From an uncultured Roseicyclus sp. (GTDB lineage Bacteria > Pseudomonadota > Alphaproteobacteria > Rhodobacterales > Rhodobacteraceae), in contig CANMRT010000001.1 of NCBI GenBank assembly GCA_947500415.1, positions 832,982-896,981 of the forward strand: 64,000 nt of DNA, written 5' to 3'. The translations under genes were made by a program, and so were the position numbers. Positions 27,927 through 36,593 of this stretch are shown here, in pieces (positions within the stretch are counted from its first letter, which is position 1; every line of letters begins with the position of its first letter). The notes under the pieces were generated by a model. That model was given only the letters and a program-made list of their open reading frames with translations, made no database searches and was not told where the DNA came from.

Positions 27927-28535
27927 ATGCCCGCACTGACCAAACGTCTCAGCCTCAGCCTGGCCGCCCTTTGCCTCTCGGCGTTACCGGCCCTCGCATG
28001 TCCAACTGGCAAAGCGGTCGAGATCGAATGGAACGGCAGTCAATTCGCCGGTCAGGTCCTTGATGGGCCAGATGCCAACGGGAATTGTTTGGTCAGCTAC
28101 GATGGCTGGGACGAAACCTGGAACGAATGGGTCGTTGTCAGTCGCATCACAAACCTTGACGTCGCCCCGCCTGTTGCTGCCGCATGCCCAGTCGGCGCCT
28201 CCCGCCAGATCGAGTGGAACGGTAGCCTGTGGGACGGCACAATCCTGGATGGCCCGAACGCCGAAGGCGCGTGCTTCGTGACCTATGAAGGTTGGGACGA
28301 AAGCTGGAACGAATGGGCCAGCCAGGACCGCATTCAACCTGTGGAAGTCGCAGCCCCCGCAGGCGCATCCTGCCCAATTGGCGCTTCGCTTGAGATACAG
28401 TGGAACGGCGATTGGTGGGATGGCTCAGTCCTGGAAGGGCCCGATGCGCAAGGCCATTGTTTTGTGACCTATGAAGGCTGGGACGCCAGCTGGAATGAGT
28501 GGGTCGCCCCGGACCGATTGCGCGGCGCAGACTGA
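27927..28535 (+). CDS. Secreted protein of three Tudor-knot/chromo-barrel-like repeats
   Basis: A 202-residue protein: signal peptide at 1-24 (cleaved in PALA before Cys25), then three tandem repeats with a 62-residue period (25-86, 87-148, 149-202). Each repeat has the frame CPxG, IxWNG, LxGPxAxGxC, VxYxGWDxxWNEW and a final DR. The ending YEGWDESWNEW followed by DRI closely resembles the Tudor-knot (chromo barrel) domain of eukaryotic MRG15/Esa1 chromatin proteins, known for binding modified lysine or nucleic acid. Here the protein should be exported. Each repeat has two cysteines about 28 apart, likely an internal disulfide. Function is unknown. A terminator follows immediately. Confidence 0.8.
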   Translation: MPALTKRLSLSLAALCLSALPALACPTGKAVEIEWNGSQFAGQVLDGPDANGNCLVSYDGWDETWNEWVVVSRITNLDVAPPVAAACPVGASRQIEWNGSLWDGTILDGPNAEGACFVTYEGWDESWNEWASQDRIQPVEVAAPAGASCPIGASLEIQWNGDWWDGSVLEGPDAQGHCFVTYEGWDASWNEWVAPDRLRGAD

Positions 28536-28559
28536 TCGCAGCAACACAAGATGTTCAAC

Positions 28560-28587
28560 GGGGCGCGTTTCGCGCCCCTTTTCTTTT
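28560..28587 (+). terminator. Intrinsic terminator after the Tudor-knot repeat gene
   Basis: A perfect 8-bp stem GGGGCGCG (28560-28567) with CGCGCCCC (28571-28578), a TTT loop, then TTTTCTTTT. It lies 24 bases after the stop codon. Confidence 0.92.
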
Positions 28588-28613
28588 CCCGACACGCCTG
28601 CCAGACCTCCGAC

Positions 28614-29756
28614 ATGGTCGATGCACTGTCACTGGAGTTTACGGGTGCTCAGGTCCTCCGTCCCGATGGGTTGGACGGGGGTTATATCGCCATGGCCGAC
28701 GGTCACATCGCCGAAAGTGCCACGCGCCAGATCGACGCCTCCGACTACATGATCCTACCGGGCATCATCGACTTGCACGGTGACGGGTTTGAACACCACA
28801 TGGCCCCCCGCCGGGGTGCACAAACAGACCCCGCCCTTGGCCTGCGCGCGGTGGAGGCAGAGCTGGCCGCAAACGGGATCACCACCGCCGTCCTTGCGCA
28901 ATTCTTCTCCTGGGAAGGCGGTATGCGCGGCCCGGATTTCGCGGAGGCGTTGATCGGTGCCGTTGGTGCCTACGATGGCCTTGTCGACATGCAACTCCAG
29001 CTGCGCTTCGAGTTATCCCTTCTAGAAGAGTTTGATCGCGTCAAAGCCTTGATAGAGCGCGAGAATATTGGCTATGTTGTACTGAACGATCACCTCAACC
29101 ATGCGGCGCTGGCCGCTGGAAAGCGCCCGCCGCGATTTGTTGGACAGGCGCTGAAGTCGGGTCGCTCGCCGGAAGATCACATGGCGTTGCTGACGCGACT
29201 ACACGCGCAAACTCCCGCAGCGCTGGAGGCCCTTCCCGCGCTGACAGAATGGATGGCGGCTCGAGGCGTGAAAATCGGCAGCCACGACGATGCCACGCCC
29301 GAAGACCGCGCGCACTTCCGCGCTATTGGGGCCAACATCGCCGAGTTCCCCGAAACCCTTGCGGCGGCTGAGGCTGCAAAGGCGGCGGGCGATCCGGTCA
29401 TAATGGGCGCGCCAAACGTGGTGCGCGGCGGCTCCCACGATGGCAAGATTGCGGCGTCTGAATTGATCGCGGACGGCCTCGTCGATGCGCTGGTCTCTGA
29501 CTATCACTACCCGGCCCCCCACCGCGCGGCCTTGGCTTTGTGGGATAGCGGAATGGCCCTGCAAGATGCCTGGGCCCTGATTTCCAGCGGCCCCGCGCAG
29601 GTCATGGGGTGGGCGGATCGTGGTACATTGGCCGAAGGAAAGCGCGCCGATCTGATCGTGATGCACCGCGACAGCCGCCGGATTGAGGGTGTTTTTTGCG
29701 CAGGGCGCGTCGCGCATCTGAGCGGCGCTTTCGCGGCCCGTATGATCGGGGGTTAG
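28614..29756 (+). CDS. phnM: PhnM-like phosphonate amidohydrolase, orphan
   Basis: A 380-residue amidohydrolase-fold protein matching PhnM, alpha-D-ribose 1-methylphosphonate 5-triphosphate diphosphatase of the C-P lyase pathway. Visible landmarks are IDLHGDGFEHHMAPR (metal ligands), GSHDDATPED, GAPNVVRGGSHDGK, and SDYHYPAPH. No other phn gene is in the window, so either the rest lies elsewhere or this copy has another substrate. The Met at 28614 is chosen because an upstream in-frame ATG (28551) lies before the terminator of the previous gene. A DMT transporter starts one base after its stop, so the two form a transport-hydrolysis pair. Confidence 0.88.
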   Translation: MVDALSLEFTGAQVLRPDGLDGGYIAMADGHIAESATRQIDASDYMILPGIIDLHGDGFEHHMAPRRGAQTDPALGLRAVEAELAANGITTAVLAQFFSWEGGMRGPDFAEALIGAVGAYDGLVDMQLQLRFELSLLEEFDRVKALIERENIGYVVLNDHLNHAALAAGKRPPRFVGQALKSGRSPEDHMALLTRLHAQTPAALEALPALTEWMAARGVKIGSHDDATPEDRAHFRAIGANIAEFPETLAAAEAAKAAGDPVIMGAPNVVRGGSHDGKIAASELIADGLVDALVSDYHYPAPHRAALALWDSGMALQDAWALISSGPAQVMGWADRGTLAEGKRADLIVMHRDSRRIEGVFCAGRVAHLSGAFAARMIGG

Positions 29757-29757
29757 G

Positions 29758-30630
29758 ATGCGACTCATCCTCTTGGTCTGCGTGGTGCTCATCGCCTTCG
29801 CCTCAAATTCCATTCTGAACCGCATGGCGGTCGGACCGGGCCACATCGACCCAATCACATTCGCCAATATCCGGGCCGTCGCAGGCGCAATGATGTTGAC
29901 GGTGCTCGTTCTGGCGCGGGGACAGCGGTTGCCGCTGTTCCGTCTGAAGCGGATCGTCGGCGCGGGCAGCCTGACGCTTTACCTGATCGGCTTTTCCCTC
30001 GCCTATGTGCAGATCGACGCCGGGATCGGTGCCCTGATCCTGTTCGGGGCCGTGCAGGTGACGATGTTTGGCGGCAGCCTGACAGAGGGGGAGCGCCCCC
30101 CCTTACGGCGCTGGATCGGGGCCGCATTGGCGCTGGCGGGTCTTGCTTGGTTGGGCTGGCCCTCAGGCTCAGCCGCCCTGCCGCCTATCGCGGTGGTCGC
30201 CATGGCATTGGCGGGCGTGGCCTGGGGCGTCTACAGCCTGGCCGGGCGCACGGCGCAGGACCCCATCGCGACCACAGGCGCGAATTTCGTCTGGTCTCTC
30301 CCGCCCTTGGCCGTGATCACTTTCCTGCTCTTGCCCCCGCAGATCGACCCGATCCCGACCTCAACCGTGGGGATCGCCTTGGCCATTGTCGCGGGCGCAA
30401 TCACTTCGGGCCTGGGATATGCGCTTTGGTATTCCGTGCTGCCACGACTAGGCGGAACGGTCTCGGCTCTTCTGCAATTACTCGTTCCCGTGATTGCTAC
30501 AATCGCCGGTGTCGCCCTGCTTGGCGAAGTCGTGACCTGGCGCATGGTCGGGGCGGGCGTCCTGACGCTTGGCGGTGTCGCCTACGGCCTTGGCGCATTT
30601 CAGCGCAGAACAGGCTCCAGCGGGTCGTAG
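29758..30630 (+). CDS. EamA/DMT family transporter
   Basis: A 290-residue membrane protein with ten hydrophobic segments and two EamA repeats; the strands ALILFGAVQVTMFGGSLTEGE (short form of the first repeat end) and LLQLLVPVIATIAGVALLGE mark the repeat boundaries. The ATG lies two bases after the phnM-like stop (separated by one base), so translation is coupled. The substrate might relate to the product or substrate of the PhnM-like enzyme. Its 3-prime end overlaps the convergent Nudix gene by 31 bases. Confidence 0.88.
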   Translation: MRLILLVCVVLIAFASNSILNRMAVGPGHIDPITFANIRAVAGAMMLTVLVLARGQRLPLFRLKRIVGAGSLTLYLIGFSLAYVQIDAGIGALILFGAVQVTMFGGSLTEGERPPLRRWIGAALALAGLAWLGWPSGSAALPPIAVVAMALAGVAWGVYSLAGRTAQDPIATTGANFVWSLPPLAVITFLLLPPQIDPIPTSTVGIALAIVAGAITSGLGYALWYSVLPRLGGTVSALLQLLVPVIATIAGVALLGEVVTWRMVGAGVLTLGGVAYGLGAFQRRTGSSGS

Positions 30631-31043
30631 AATACCGCGTCACTCCACGCGATGTCGGGCAGACTGTCCGGCTTGAAACGCTTGTGCGCCAATTCCTCAC
30701 GGTTCAACAAATACCGCTCCGTCACCACACCTTCGGGGTCGGTCCACTCTTGCAAGGGCTCGCCCGCGATCAGCGACACTCGGAAGTAGACGTCCACTTG
30801 ATGATAATCCCGGCTCGGGTCGTGGAATTCGTTCACCATGCATAGGGCGCCCACGGCAATCTCCAGCCCGGTTTCCTCATGAAATTCACGGATCAGATTG
30901 TTTTCAAGCGAGCTATGCGGCTCCGCCCCGCCGCCGGGTGCGCACAACAGATCAGAGGTCCCACCGGGCCACGCGTTGACCATAAGCAATCGGTTGTCGA
31001 CCAACAGAAGGCCGCGCACAGCAAGGCGGATGGGGCGAGACAT
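30600..31043 (-). CDS. Nudix hydrolase
   Basis: A 147-residue Nudix-fold protein. The Nudix box is [20 protein letters not shown], then TGL: the metal-binding REFHEE part is intact, while the first Glu of the box is Ser. Substrates of such enzymes are nucleoside diphosphates linked to another moiety; no more precise guess is possible. The Met before [13 protein letters not shown] is chosen; an earlier in-frame start lies 36 bases upstream. It converges with the DMT transporter, overlapping by 31 bases, and is divergent from the alpha/beta hydrolase. Confidence 0.88.
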   Translation of the reverse strand: MSRPIRLAVRGLLLVDNRLLMVNAWPGGTSDLLCAPGGGAEPHSSLENNLIREFHEETGLEIAVGALCMVNEFHDPSRDYHQVDVYFRVSLIAGEPLQEWTDPEGVVTERYLLNREELAHKRFKPDSLPDIAWSDAVFYDPLEPVLR

Positions 31044-31120
31044 GGGGGCCAGAGTTACGTTACGGCGCAAGAAGGGCAAGGCCCCTCGGAATTTCCCTTC
31101 ATGCGGCCTATGTTAGCGAA

Positions 31121-31846
31121 ATGCGCCAACCGCTTCTCGCTATGCTCTTCGTACTTGCCCCGATGCCGGCTCTGGCCGATTGCGTGGTGCTGTTGCACGG
31201 GCTGGGGCGCAGCGAAACCTCGTTGTTCCTGTTGGAAGAAAGCCTGAGTGCCGAGGGCTATACGGTCGTCAACCGCGGCTACCCTTCGACCCGGGCGGCG
31301 ATCGCGGAACTGGCCGAACAGACCATTCCGCCCGCGATTGAACAATGTGGCGAAGAACGCATCCATTTTGTCACTCATTCCATGGGCGGCATCCTAATCC
31401 GATACTGGCTTGGGCAACACGCGCTTCCCGATCTGGGCCGCGTTGTCATGTTGGCCCCGCCCAACGGCGGCTCGGAACTGGTTGATGTGTTCGGCCCTCT
31501 GGAGCCTTTCGAATGGCTTAACGGGCCAGCCGGTCAGCAACTTGGCACCGATGATGGTGATCTGGTGAGCCGCCTGGGCGAGGTGAACTTCGACCTTGGC
31601 GTGATCGCAGGCGACCGCACTCTGAACCCCTTCTATTCAGCGCTTATCCCCGGGGCCGATGATGGCAAGGTAGCCGTCGACAACACGCGTGTGGACGGGA
31701 TGGCAGACCACATCGTATTGCCGGTGACCCATACGTTCATGATGAACAGCCCGCTAGTGCTGGCGCAGGTTGAGGCGTTTTTGGAGACCGGAGCCTTTGA
31801 TCACGACCTAAGCGTGATCGAGGCGATTGGCGATCTGATCGAATAG
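31121..31846 (+). CDS. Secreted alpha/beta-hydrolase (lipase-like)
   Basis: A 241-residue protein with a signal peptide (about 1-19, ending MPALA before [10 protein letters not shown]). The oxyanion HG motif and a nucleophile elbow THSMGG (Thr replacing the usual first Gly of GxSxG) are seen, and His in LPVTHTFMM is the probable catalytic base. It resembles small exported lipases and esterases. Substrate unknown. It is a single gene, divergent from the Nudix gene. Confidence 0.85.
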   Translation: MRQPLLAMLFVLAPMPALADCVVLLHGLGRSETSLFLLEESLSAEGYTVVNRGYPSTRAAIAELAEQTIPPAIEQCGEERIHFVTHSMGGILIRYWLGQHALPDLGRVVMLAPPNGGSELVDVFGPLEPFEWLNGPAGQQLGTDDGDLVSRLGEVNFDLGVIAGDRTLNPFYSALIPGADDGKVAVDNTRVDGMADHIVLPVTHTFMMNSPLVLAQVEAFLETGAFDHDLSVIEAIGDLIE

Positions 31847-31913
31847 GGTCGCTGCACCTACGCGCCCGCGGGCGCTTGCCCCGGAGTTGTATCGGCCAAG
31901 ATGAAGGCGCGGC

Positions 31914-32978
31914 TCAGGCCGCGCCAGTCACGCGGTTGATATGGCCCATCTTCCGGCCCGGGCGGGTTTCAGCCTTGCCGTAGAGGTGGATCTGCACACC
32001 GGGTTCGCCCGCCAATGCGGCGGCGCGGTCCACATCTTCGCCGATCAGATTCTCCATCACCACGTTGGCATGGCGGCTTCCGTCACCCAGAGGCCAGCCG
32101 GTTACGGCGCGGATGTGCTGTTCGAATTGATCCACGGCGCAGCCTGCCTGCGTCCAATGGCCGGAATTATGCACGCGCGGGGCGATTTCGTTCACCACAA
32201 GGCCCGCAGGCGTCACAAACAGCTCCACCCCAAGCACGCCCACATAGTCGAGTGCGTTCAATATCTGCGATGCCATAAGGACCGCGTCGGTCCGAAGAGG
32301 CGGCGCGATCTGGGCGGGAAGGGTGGTGGTCGACAGGATTCCATCCTCATGCACATTCTCGCCGGGGTCGTAGGCCGAGATCGAGCCATCCTGGCCCCGT
32401 GCAGCGATCACGCTGATTTCCTTGGAGAAATCCACGAAACCTTCCGCAATGGCAGACGCGCCTTCCAGGCTCGCGACGGCCGCGTCGGCCTCATCGGCCT
32501 GCATCACACGCGCCTGACCCTTGCCGTCATACCCGAAGCGGCGGGTCTTGAGGATTGCAGGCACGCCGGTGACTTTCAGATCAGCCTGAATGTCGGAGGT
32601 CAGCGGCGCGAAGGACGCGGTCTGCAACCCCAAATCCCGCAGAAAGCTCTTTTCAATCAAGCGGTCCTGGCTAACCTCAAGGGCGCGGCGGTCGGGGTAG
32701 AGGGGGGTGGTCGCGGACAGCACGTCCAACGCGTCGGCGGGGATATTCTCGAACTCAAACGTAATGACATCGCAGGCCTCCGCGAAGGTCTTTAACGCGT
32801 CGAGATCGCCGTACCCGGCCTGCGTCCAGGCGTGGGCCACATCGGCCGCAGGCGCCGCCCCGGGCTCAAAGATATGGGTCTTGTAGCCAAGGCGTGCTGC
32901 GGCCACGGCGAGCATTCGGCCCAATTGGCCACCGCCAAGAATGCCGACGGTGCTGCCGGCGGGAAGCGGCTCAGTCAT
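31914..32978 (-). CDS. purK: N5-carboxyaminoimidazole ribonucleotide synthase
   Basis: A 354-residue ATP-grasp enzyme. The N-terminus [21 protein letters not shown] is diagnostic; [15 protein letters not shown] is the ATP-binding loop and [14 protein letters not shown] the second conserved block. It uses ATP and bicarbonate to convert AIR to N5-CAIR in purine synthesis. The ATG overlaps the purE stop by eight bases, so the two are translationally coupled. Confidence 0.97.
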   Translation of the reverse strand: MTEPLPAGSTVGILGGGQLGRMLAVAAARLGYKTHIFEPGAAPAADVAHAWTQAGYGDLDALKTFAEACDVITFEFENIPADALDVLSATTPLYPDRRALEVSQDRLIEKSFLRDLGLQTASFAPLTSDIQADLKVTGVPAILKTRRFGYDGKGQARVMQADEADAAVASLEGASAIAEGFVDFSKEISVIAARGQDGSISAYDPGENVHEDGILSTTTLPAQIAPPLRTDAVLMASQILNALDYVGVLGVELFVTPAGLVVNEIAPRVHNSGHWTQAGCAVDQFEQHIRAVTGWPLGDGSRHANVVMENLIGEDVDRAAALAGEPGVQIHLYGKAETRPGRKMGHINRVTGAA

Positions 32979-33459
32979 CGCTTGGCTCCTCGGGGATCGA
33001 GGCGCTCAGATCAGCGCGCCATTGGTCAAGGCGCGCGGCCAATGCCGCATCCTCATTGGCCAGGATCGCCGCTGCCATAAGCCCCGCATTTGCGGCCCCC
33101 GCAGCGCCGATAGCCATCGTGGCCACAGGAAATCCGCGCGGCATCTGAAGGATGGAATAGAGACTATCGACACCCGACAGCGCCTTGGTTTGCACCGGCA
33201 CGCCGATCACGGGCACACGGGTCTTTGAGGCCATCATACCGGGCAGATGCGCCGCGCCACCGGCACCAGCGATAATCACCTTCAGGCCACGCTCCGCAGC
33301 ACTCTTGCCAAAGTCCCACAACCGATCCGGCGTGCGATGGGCCGAGACGATCTTTGTCTCGTAAGGCACCCCAAGCGCGTCCAGCATCTCTGCCGCCTCG
33401 CGCATGGTGGGCCAATCGGATTGCGAGCCCATGATGATGGCGACCTGAACCATGGCCAT
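32971..33459 (-). CDS. purE: N5-CAIR mutase
   Basis: A 162-residue class I PurE. Visible blocks are [12 protein letters not shown], the SAHRTPDRL segment with the catalytic His, and [17 protein letters not shown]. It converts N5-CAIR, the product of PurK, to CAIR. Two in-frame start codons six bases apart are equally possible (MAMVQV or MVQV). The octamer enzyme acts in the cytoplasm, and purE-purK is the standard operon order. Confidence 0.97.
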   Translation of the reverse strand: MAMVQVAIIMGSQSDWPTMREAAEMLDALGVPYETKIVSAHRTPDRLWDFGKSAAERGLKVIIAGAGGAAHLPGMMASKTRVPVIGVPVQTKALSGVDSLYSILQMPRGFPVATMAIGAAGAANAGLMAAAILANEDAALAARLDQWRADLSASIPEEPSDD

Positions 33460-33538
33460 GTCCTTCTTTGGATTTGAGAGAAGCGGTATAAAGCAAAGCC
33501 CGCGCGGCGCAATCGGCCCTGCGCGCGTTGCTCAGGGC

Positions 33539-33757
33539 TCAGGCAATAATATCGGGCGTAAGCTCGTCTTCGATCCGTGCAATCCGGTCCTTGAGGCGCA
33601 ATTTCTGTGATTTCAGCCGCTTGAGCGTCAGTTGGTCCACGGTCACCCGATCTGCGAGCGCTTCAATCGCTTCGTCCAAGTCGCGATGCTCATGGCGCAA
33701 AACCTCCAGCTTCACGCGCATCACGTCCTCGTGGCTCATCTCTGATGGCGGCGTCAT
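33539..33757 (-). CDS. YdcH family protein (DUF465), second copy
   Basis: A 72-residue helical protein (EVLRHEHRDLDEAIEALADR, then LTLKRLKSQKLRLKDRIARI), a better match to the DUF465 consensus than the copy at 5.5 kb. The family is predicted to form a short coiled-coil dimer; its role is unknown. It lies upstream of purE on the same strand with a 79-bp gap, and is divergent from hsp20. Confidence 0.9.
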   Translation of the reverse strand: MTPPSEMSHEDVMRVKLEVLRHEHRDLDEAIEALADRVTVDQLTLKRLKSQKLRLKDRIARIEDELTPDIIA

Positions 33758-33823
33758 AGATCGTTTCCCTGTTTCCCGCCATTAAGATAGGGCCAATCGG
33801 CGCACGCTCCAAGCGTTCATGGT

Positions 33824-33854
33824 CTTGCAGCGCGCCATTCCTGTTCCCATATCT
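33824..33854 (+). promoter_or_regulatory. Heat-shock sigma (RpoH)-type promoter of hsp20
   Basis: CTTGCAG (33824-33830), then 15 bases, then CCCATATCT (33846-33854) resembles the sigma-32 consensus CTTGAA-N13-16-CCCATNT. It lies 73 bases before the hsp20 start and faces the right way. Confidence 0.6.
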
Positions 33855-33926
33855 TAACCACCGAGGGCGTTGCCGAACGCGGGACGCCCTTGATTTGCAG
33901 ATCGCTTGAACAAGGATGTGCGCGAC

Positions 33927-34352
33927 ATGACGAAACTGACCCTTGCCTCCCACCCCTATCTATTGGGGTTTGATCAGCTGGAACGGCTGGTGGAGCGGAC
34001 CGCCAAATCCGGGAATGAGGGGTATCCCCCCTACAATATCGAACAGCGCGACGAGAATTCGTATCGCATCACGCTGGCCGTTGCCGGATTTGCCGAAAAT
34101 GACCTTTCGATCACCGTGGAAGATCGCCAACTGGTGATCCGTGGCAAACAGCAAGCCACCGATGAGGCCCGCGTTTTCCTGCATCGCGGGATCGCGACTC
34201 GCCAATTCCAGCGCAGTTTCGTACTCGCCGAAGGCGTCGATGTCGCCGGGGCCGCCATGGAACACGGGCTTTTGCACGTCGATCTGAACCGGGCTGAGCC
34301 CGACCGCGTTGTCCAGACAATCCAGATCAAGACCGGAGGTTCAACAGCATGA
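33927..34352 (+). CDS. Small heat-shock protein (Hsp20/IbpA type)
   Basis: A 141-residue protein with the alpha-crystallin domain at about residues 35-130 (NSYRITLAVAGFAENDLSITVEDRQ is shown in part as YRITLAVAGF and DLSITVEDRQLVIRG). It binds unfolding proteins in the cytoplasm. An AAGGA site ten bases before the ATG at 33927 supports this start over a TTG 21 bases upstream. A heat-shock-type promoter precedes it. Its stop overlaps the DUF1150 start by four bases (ATGA). Confidence 0.94.
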   Translation: MTKLTLASHPYLLGFDQLERLVERTAKSGNEGYPPYNIEQRDENSYRITLAVAGFAENDLSITVEDRQLVIRGKQQATDEARVFLHRGIATRQFQRSFVLAEGVDVAGAAMEHGLLHVDLNRAEPDRVVQTIQIKTGGSTA

Positions 34353-34570
34353 CCCAAGAGCAAACCCCAAAGACCGAGCGCCCGATTGTCTACATCCGCA
34401 AGGTGGCCGTCGCCGACTTGCCCGATGAGGTGCAAGAGCGCGCCGTAGGCTTCGATTGCCTCTACGCCATCGGTGGTGAAAACGGCGAACAGCTGGCGCT
34501 TGTGAAGGACCGTGACCTCGCCTTTGTGGTCGCACGCCAGAACGACATGCGCCCGGTCAGCGTCCACTGA
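34349..34570 (+). CDS. DUF1150 family protein
   Basis: A 73-residue protein with the DUF1150 pattern: IVYIRKVAVADLP, then LYAIGGENGEQLALVKDRDLAF. This family sits directly after small heat-shock genes across alphaproteobacteria, as here with a four-base overlap, so a role in the heat response is inferred. It has no known activity. Confidence 0.92.
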   Translation: MTQEQTPKTERPIVYIRKVAVADLPDEVQERAVGFDCLYAIGGENGEQLALVKDRDLAFVVARQNDMRPVSVH

Positions 34571-34586
34571 AGGGAAGGGCGGTCGC

Positions 34587-36527
34587 TCAGGCCGCCCCGC
34601 TGCCCTCCCGGATTTCCCGGATCCGCTCGGCCAACGCCCCTTCCCACGTATCGCGCATCTCATTGACGCGAGAAACGTAGGCCTCGTTCTCATGGGGGGC
34701 GACGCCAACCACATGGACCTCAGCGATGTTAAGCATCGCCTCGCGGTCGTGGTCGTTGAAGGCTGAGATAATCTGATCCGCCGTCTCCCGGCTCTCCCCC
34801 ATCGCCTCAAATGCCGACCGTCCCATCCGAAGCGAGCTATCGTAGGTTTCGCGGATGATGTCGCGGCACCCGCGATACCAAAGGTCATAAACGTGGTCCC
34901 GGTCCACAGCGCGCCCGATCACATGCAGGTTCGGGTAAGTGGAGGTCGCATATTCCACGATCTGATCGATCCCGTCGCGATCATCAATCGCCACGATCAG
35001 GATCTGCGCATCGGCAATCCCTGCAGCGTTCAGCAGATCCGGGCGACGTGCATCGCCAAAGTAGGTCTTGATCCCGAACCGCTCCATGATCTGCAACCGG
35101 CGTGAGTTGTAGTCGATCACGGTTGTCTTATGCCCCGCCGCGCGCAGGATACGGTCGACCAGCCCGCCGATGCGACCGGCACCCGCAATGATGATCTTGC
35201 CATCACCAGGCATCTCATCGGCTTCCCGTTCCTCGCTGGCCACAAAACGCGGTGCAATCACGCGGTCGTACAGGATGAACAGCCCCGGCGTCAGCAGCAT
35301 GGACAGTGCAACAACCAGCAACAGGATGTCCGAGACCGCTGGCGGCATGATCCCACCCGCCACGGTGAAGGACAGCAATACGAAGCCAAATTCACCCGCC
35401 TGCGCCAGCCCCAGCGCCATCAGGTATTTGTCGGAGCCGCGGATCTTGAACACATAGGCCAGCACCATCAGGATCAGCGCCTTCAAGACGATCAGTCCGA
35501 ATGTCATGCCCAGAACCATGGCGATGTTCTCGCCCAGAAGGCCAAAGTTGATCGACGCACCGACCGTCATGAAGAACAGCCCCAACAACAGCCCTCGGAA
35601 CGGGTCGATGTCCGATTCCAATTCGTGTCGGTAGGGCGAATTCGCCAGAACTACACCCGCCAGAAACGTGCCAAGCGCCGGCGACAGGCCCACAAGGCTC
35701 ATCAGCAGGGCGATACCGATGACGAGCATCAAGGCGGCCGCCGTGAACAGCTCACGCAGGTTTGCGGCCGAGATGAAGCGGAAGATCGGCCCGGTCAGAA
35801 CGGAACCAATCCCCAAAACGGCTGCAATGGCTGCGAGATTGACCAGCGCGGTTTGCCAACCGTTTAATCCGTCCACCAGGCTCATCGACGCGCCGTGACC
35901 ATCCCCGTGGTCGCCTTCACCGTGATCGTCGCCATGGGTATCACCATGGCCTGCATCGCCGTGCCCGGCGTCGGCCCCGTGACCTGCCGCATCGGCGCCC
36001 AGGTCCATCAACTCCGGCATTGCCAGAAGCGGCAAGAAGGCCAGCATCGGGATCACGGCAATGTCCTGCATCAACAGAACCGAAAAGCTGCCTTGCCCCC
36101 CGTCCGACCGCATCAACCCCTTTTCATTCAATGTTTGCAGGACGATAGCGGTCGAAGACAGCGCCAGGACCATGCCAATCGCAAGGCTCACCTGCCACGG
36201 TTGGCCGAACATGATTGCGACCCCCATCACGGCCAGCGTCGTCAGCACAACTTGCCCACCGCCTAGTCCGAACAGCTGCCCTCGCATTTCCCAAAGGGAT
36301 TTCGGTTGCAGCTCTAGCCCGACCAGAAACAGCATCATCACGACGCCGAATTCCGCGAAATGCTGGATCGAGATCACGTCGACCCCCAGCACCGCCAGCA
36401 GCGGCGAAATCGCAATCCCTGCAATCAGGTAGCCCAGGACCGAACCCAGGCCCAAACGGCTGGCAATCGGCACCGCAACCACGCCGGCGACAAGGAAGAT
36501 CGTGGCAAGAAGCAGGAAATCTGTCAT
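34587..36527 (-). CDS. Kef-type monovalent cation:proton antiporter with histidine-rich loop
   Basis: A 646-residue CPA2 antiporter. Residues 1-400 are the 12-13-segment membrane domain with LFLVGLELQPKSLW and LSSTAIVLQTLNEKG. A TrkA-N NAD-binding domain follows (about 440-560, IIIAGAGRIGGLVDRIL), then a C-terminal helical tail. It would exchange K+ or Na+ for protons in the inner membrane, gated by nucleotide or redox ligands. Unusual is the hydrophilic loop at 182-212, with seven histidines spaced by Gly and Asp, a probable metal site or pH sensor not usual in KefB/KefC. The gene converges with DUF1150, 16 bases apart. Confidence 0.93.
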   Translation of the reverse strand: MTDFLLLATIFLVAGVVAVPIASRLGLGSVLGYLIAGIAISPLLAVLGVDVISIQHFAEFGVVMMLFLVGLELQPKSLWEMRGQLFGLGGGQVVLTTLAVMGVAIMFGQPWQVSLAIGMVLALSSTAIVLQTLNEKGLMRSDGGQGSFSVLLMQDIAVIPMLAFLPLLAMPELMDLGADAAGHGADAGHGDAGHGDTHGDDHGEGDHGDGHGASMSLVDGLNGWQTALVNLAAIAAVLGIGSVLTGPIFRFISAANLRELFTAAALMLVIGIALLMSLVGLSPALGTFLAGVVLANSPYRHELESDIDPFRGLLLGLFFMTVGASINFGLLGENIAMVLGMTFGLIVLKALILMVLAYVFKIRGSDKYLMALGLAQAGEFGFVLLSFTVAGGIMPPAVSDILLLVVALSMLLTPGLFILYDRVIAPRFVASEEREADEMPGDGKIIIAGAGRIGGLVDRILRAAGHKTTVIDYNSRRLQIMERFGIKTYFGDARRPDLLNAAGIADAQILIVAIDDRDGIDQIVEYATSTYPNLHVIGRAVDRDHVYDLWYRGCRDIIRETYDSSLRMGRSAFEAMGESRETADQIISAFNDHDREAMLNIAEVHVVGVAPHENEAYVSRVNEMRDTWEGALAERIREIREGSGAA

Positions 36528-36593
36528 GGAGCGCCCCTAAATTCGTCCGCAACAAGCAGACGCGCAAGGGCGCGGAACGTCAAGCGGTCAGGA

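Noticed and set aside
28551-28613. Earlier start codon for the PhnM-like gene
   Set aside because: This stretch contains the intrinsic terminator of the upstream gene; the ATG at 28614 gives the family N-terminus.
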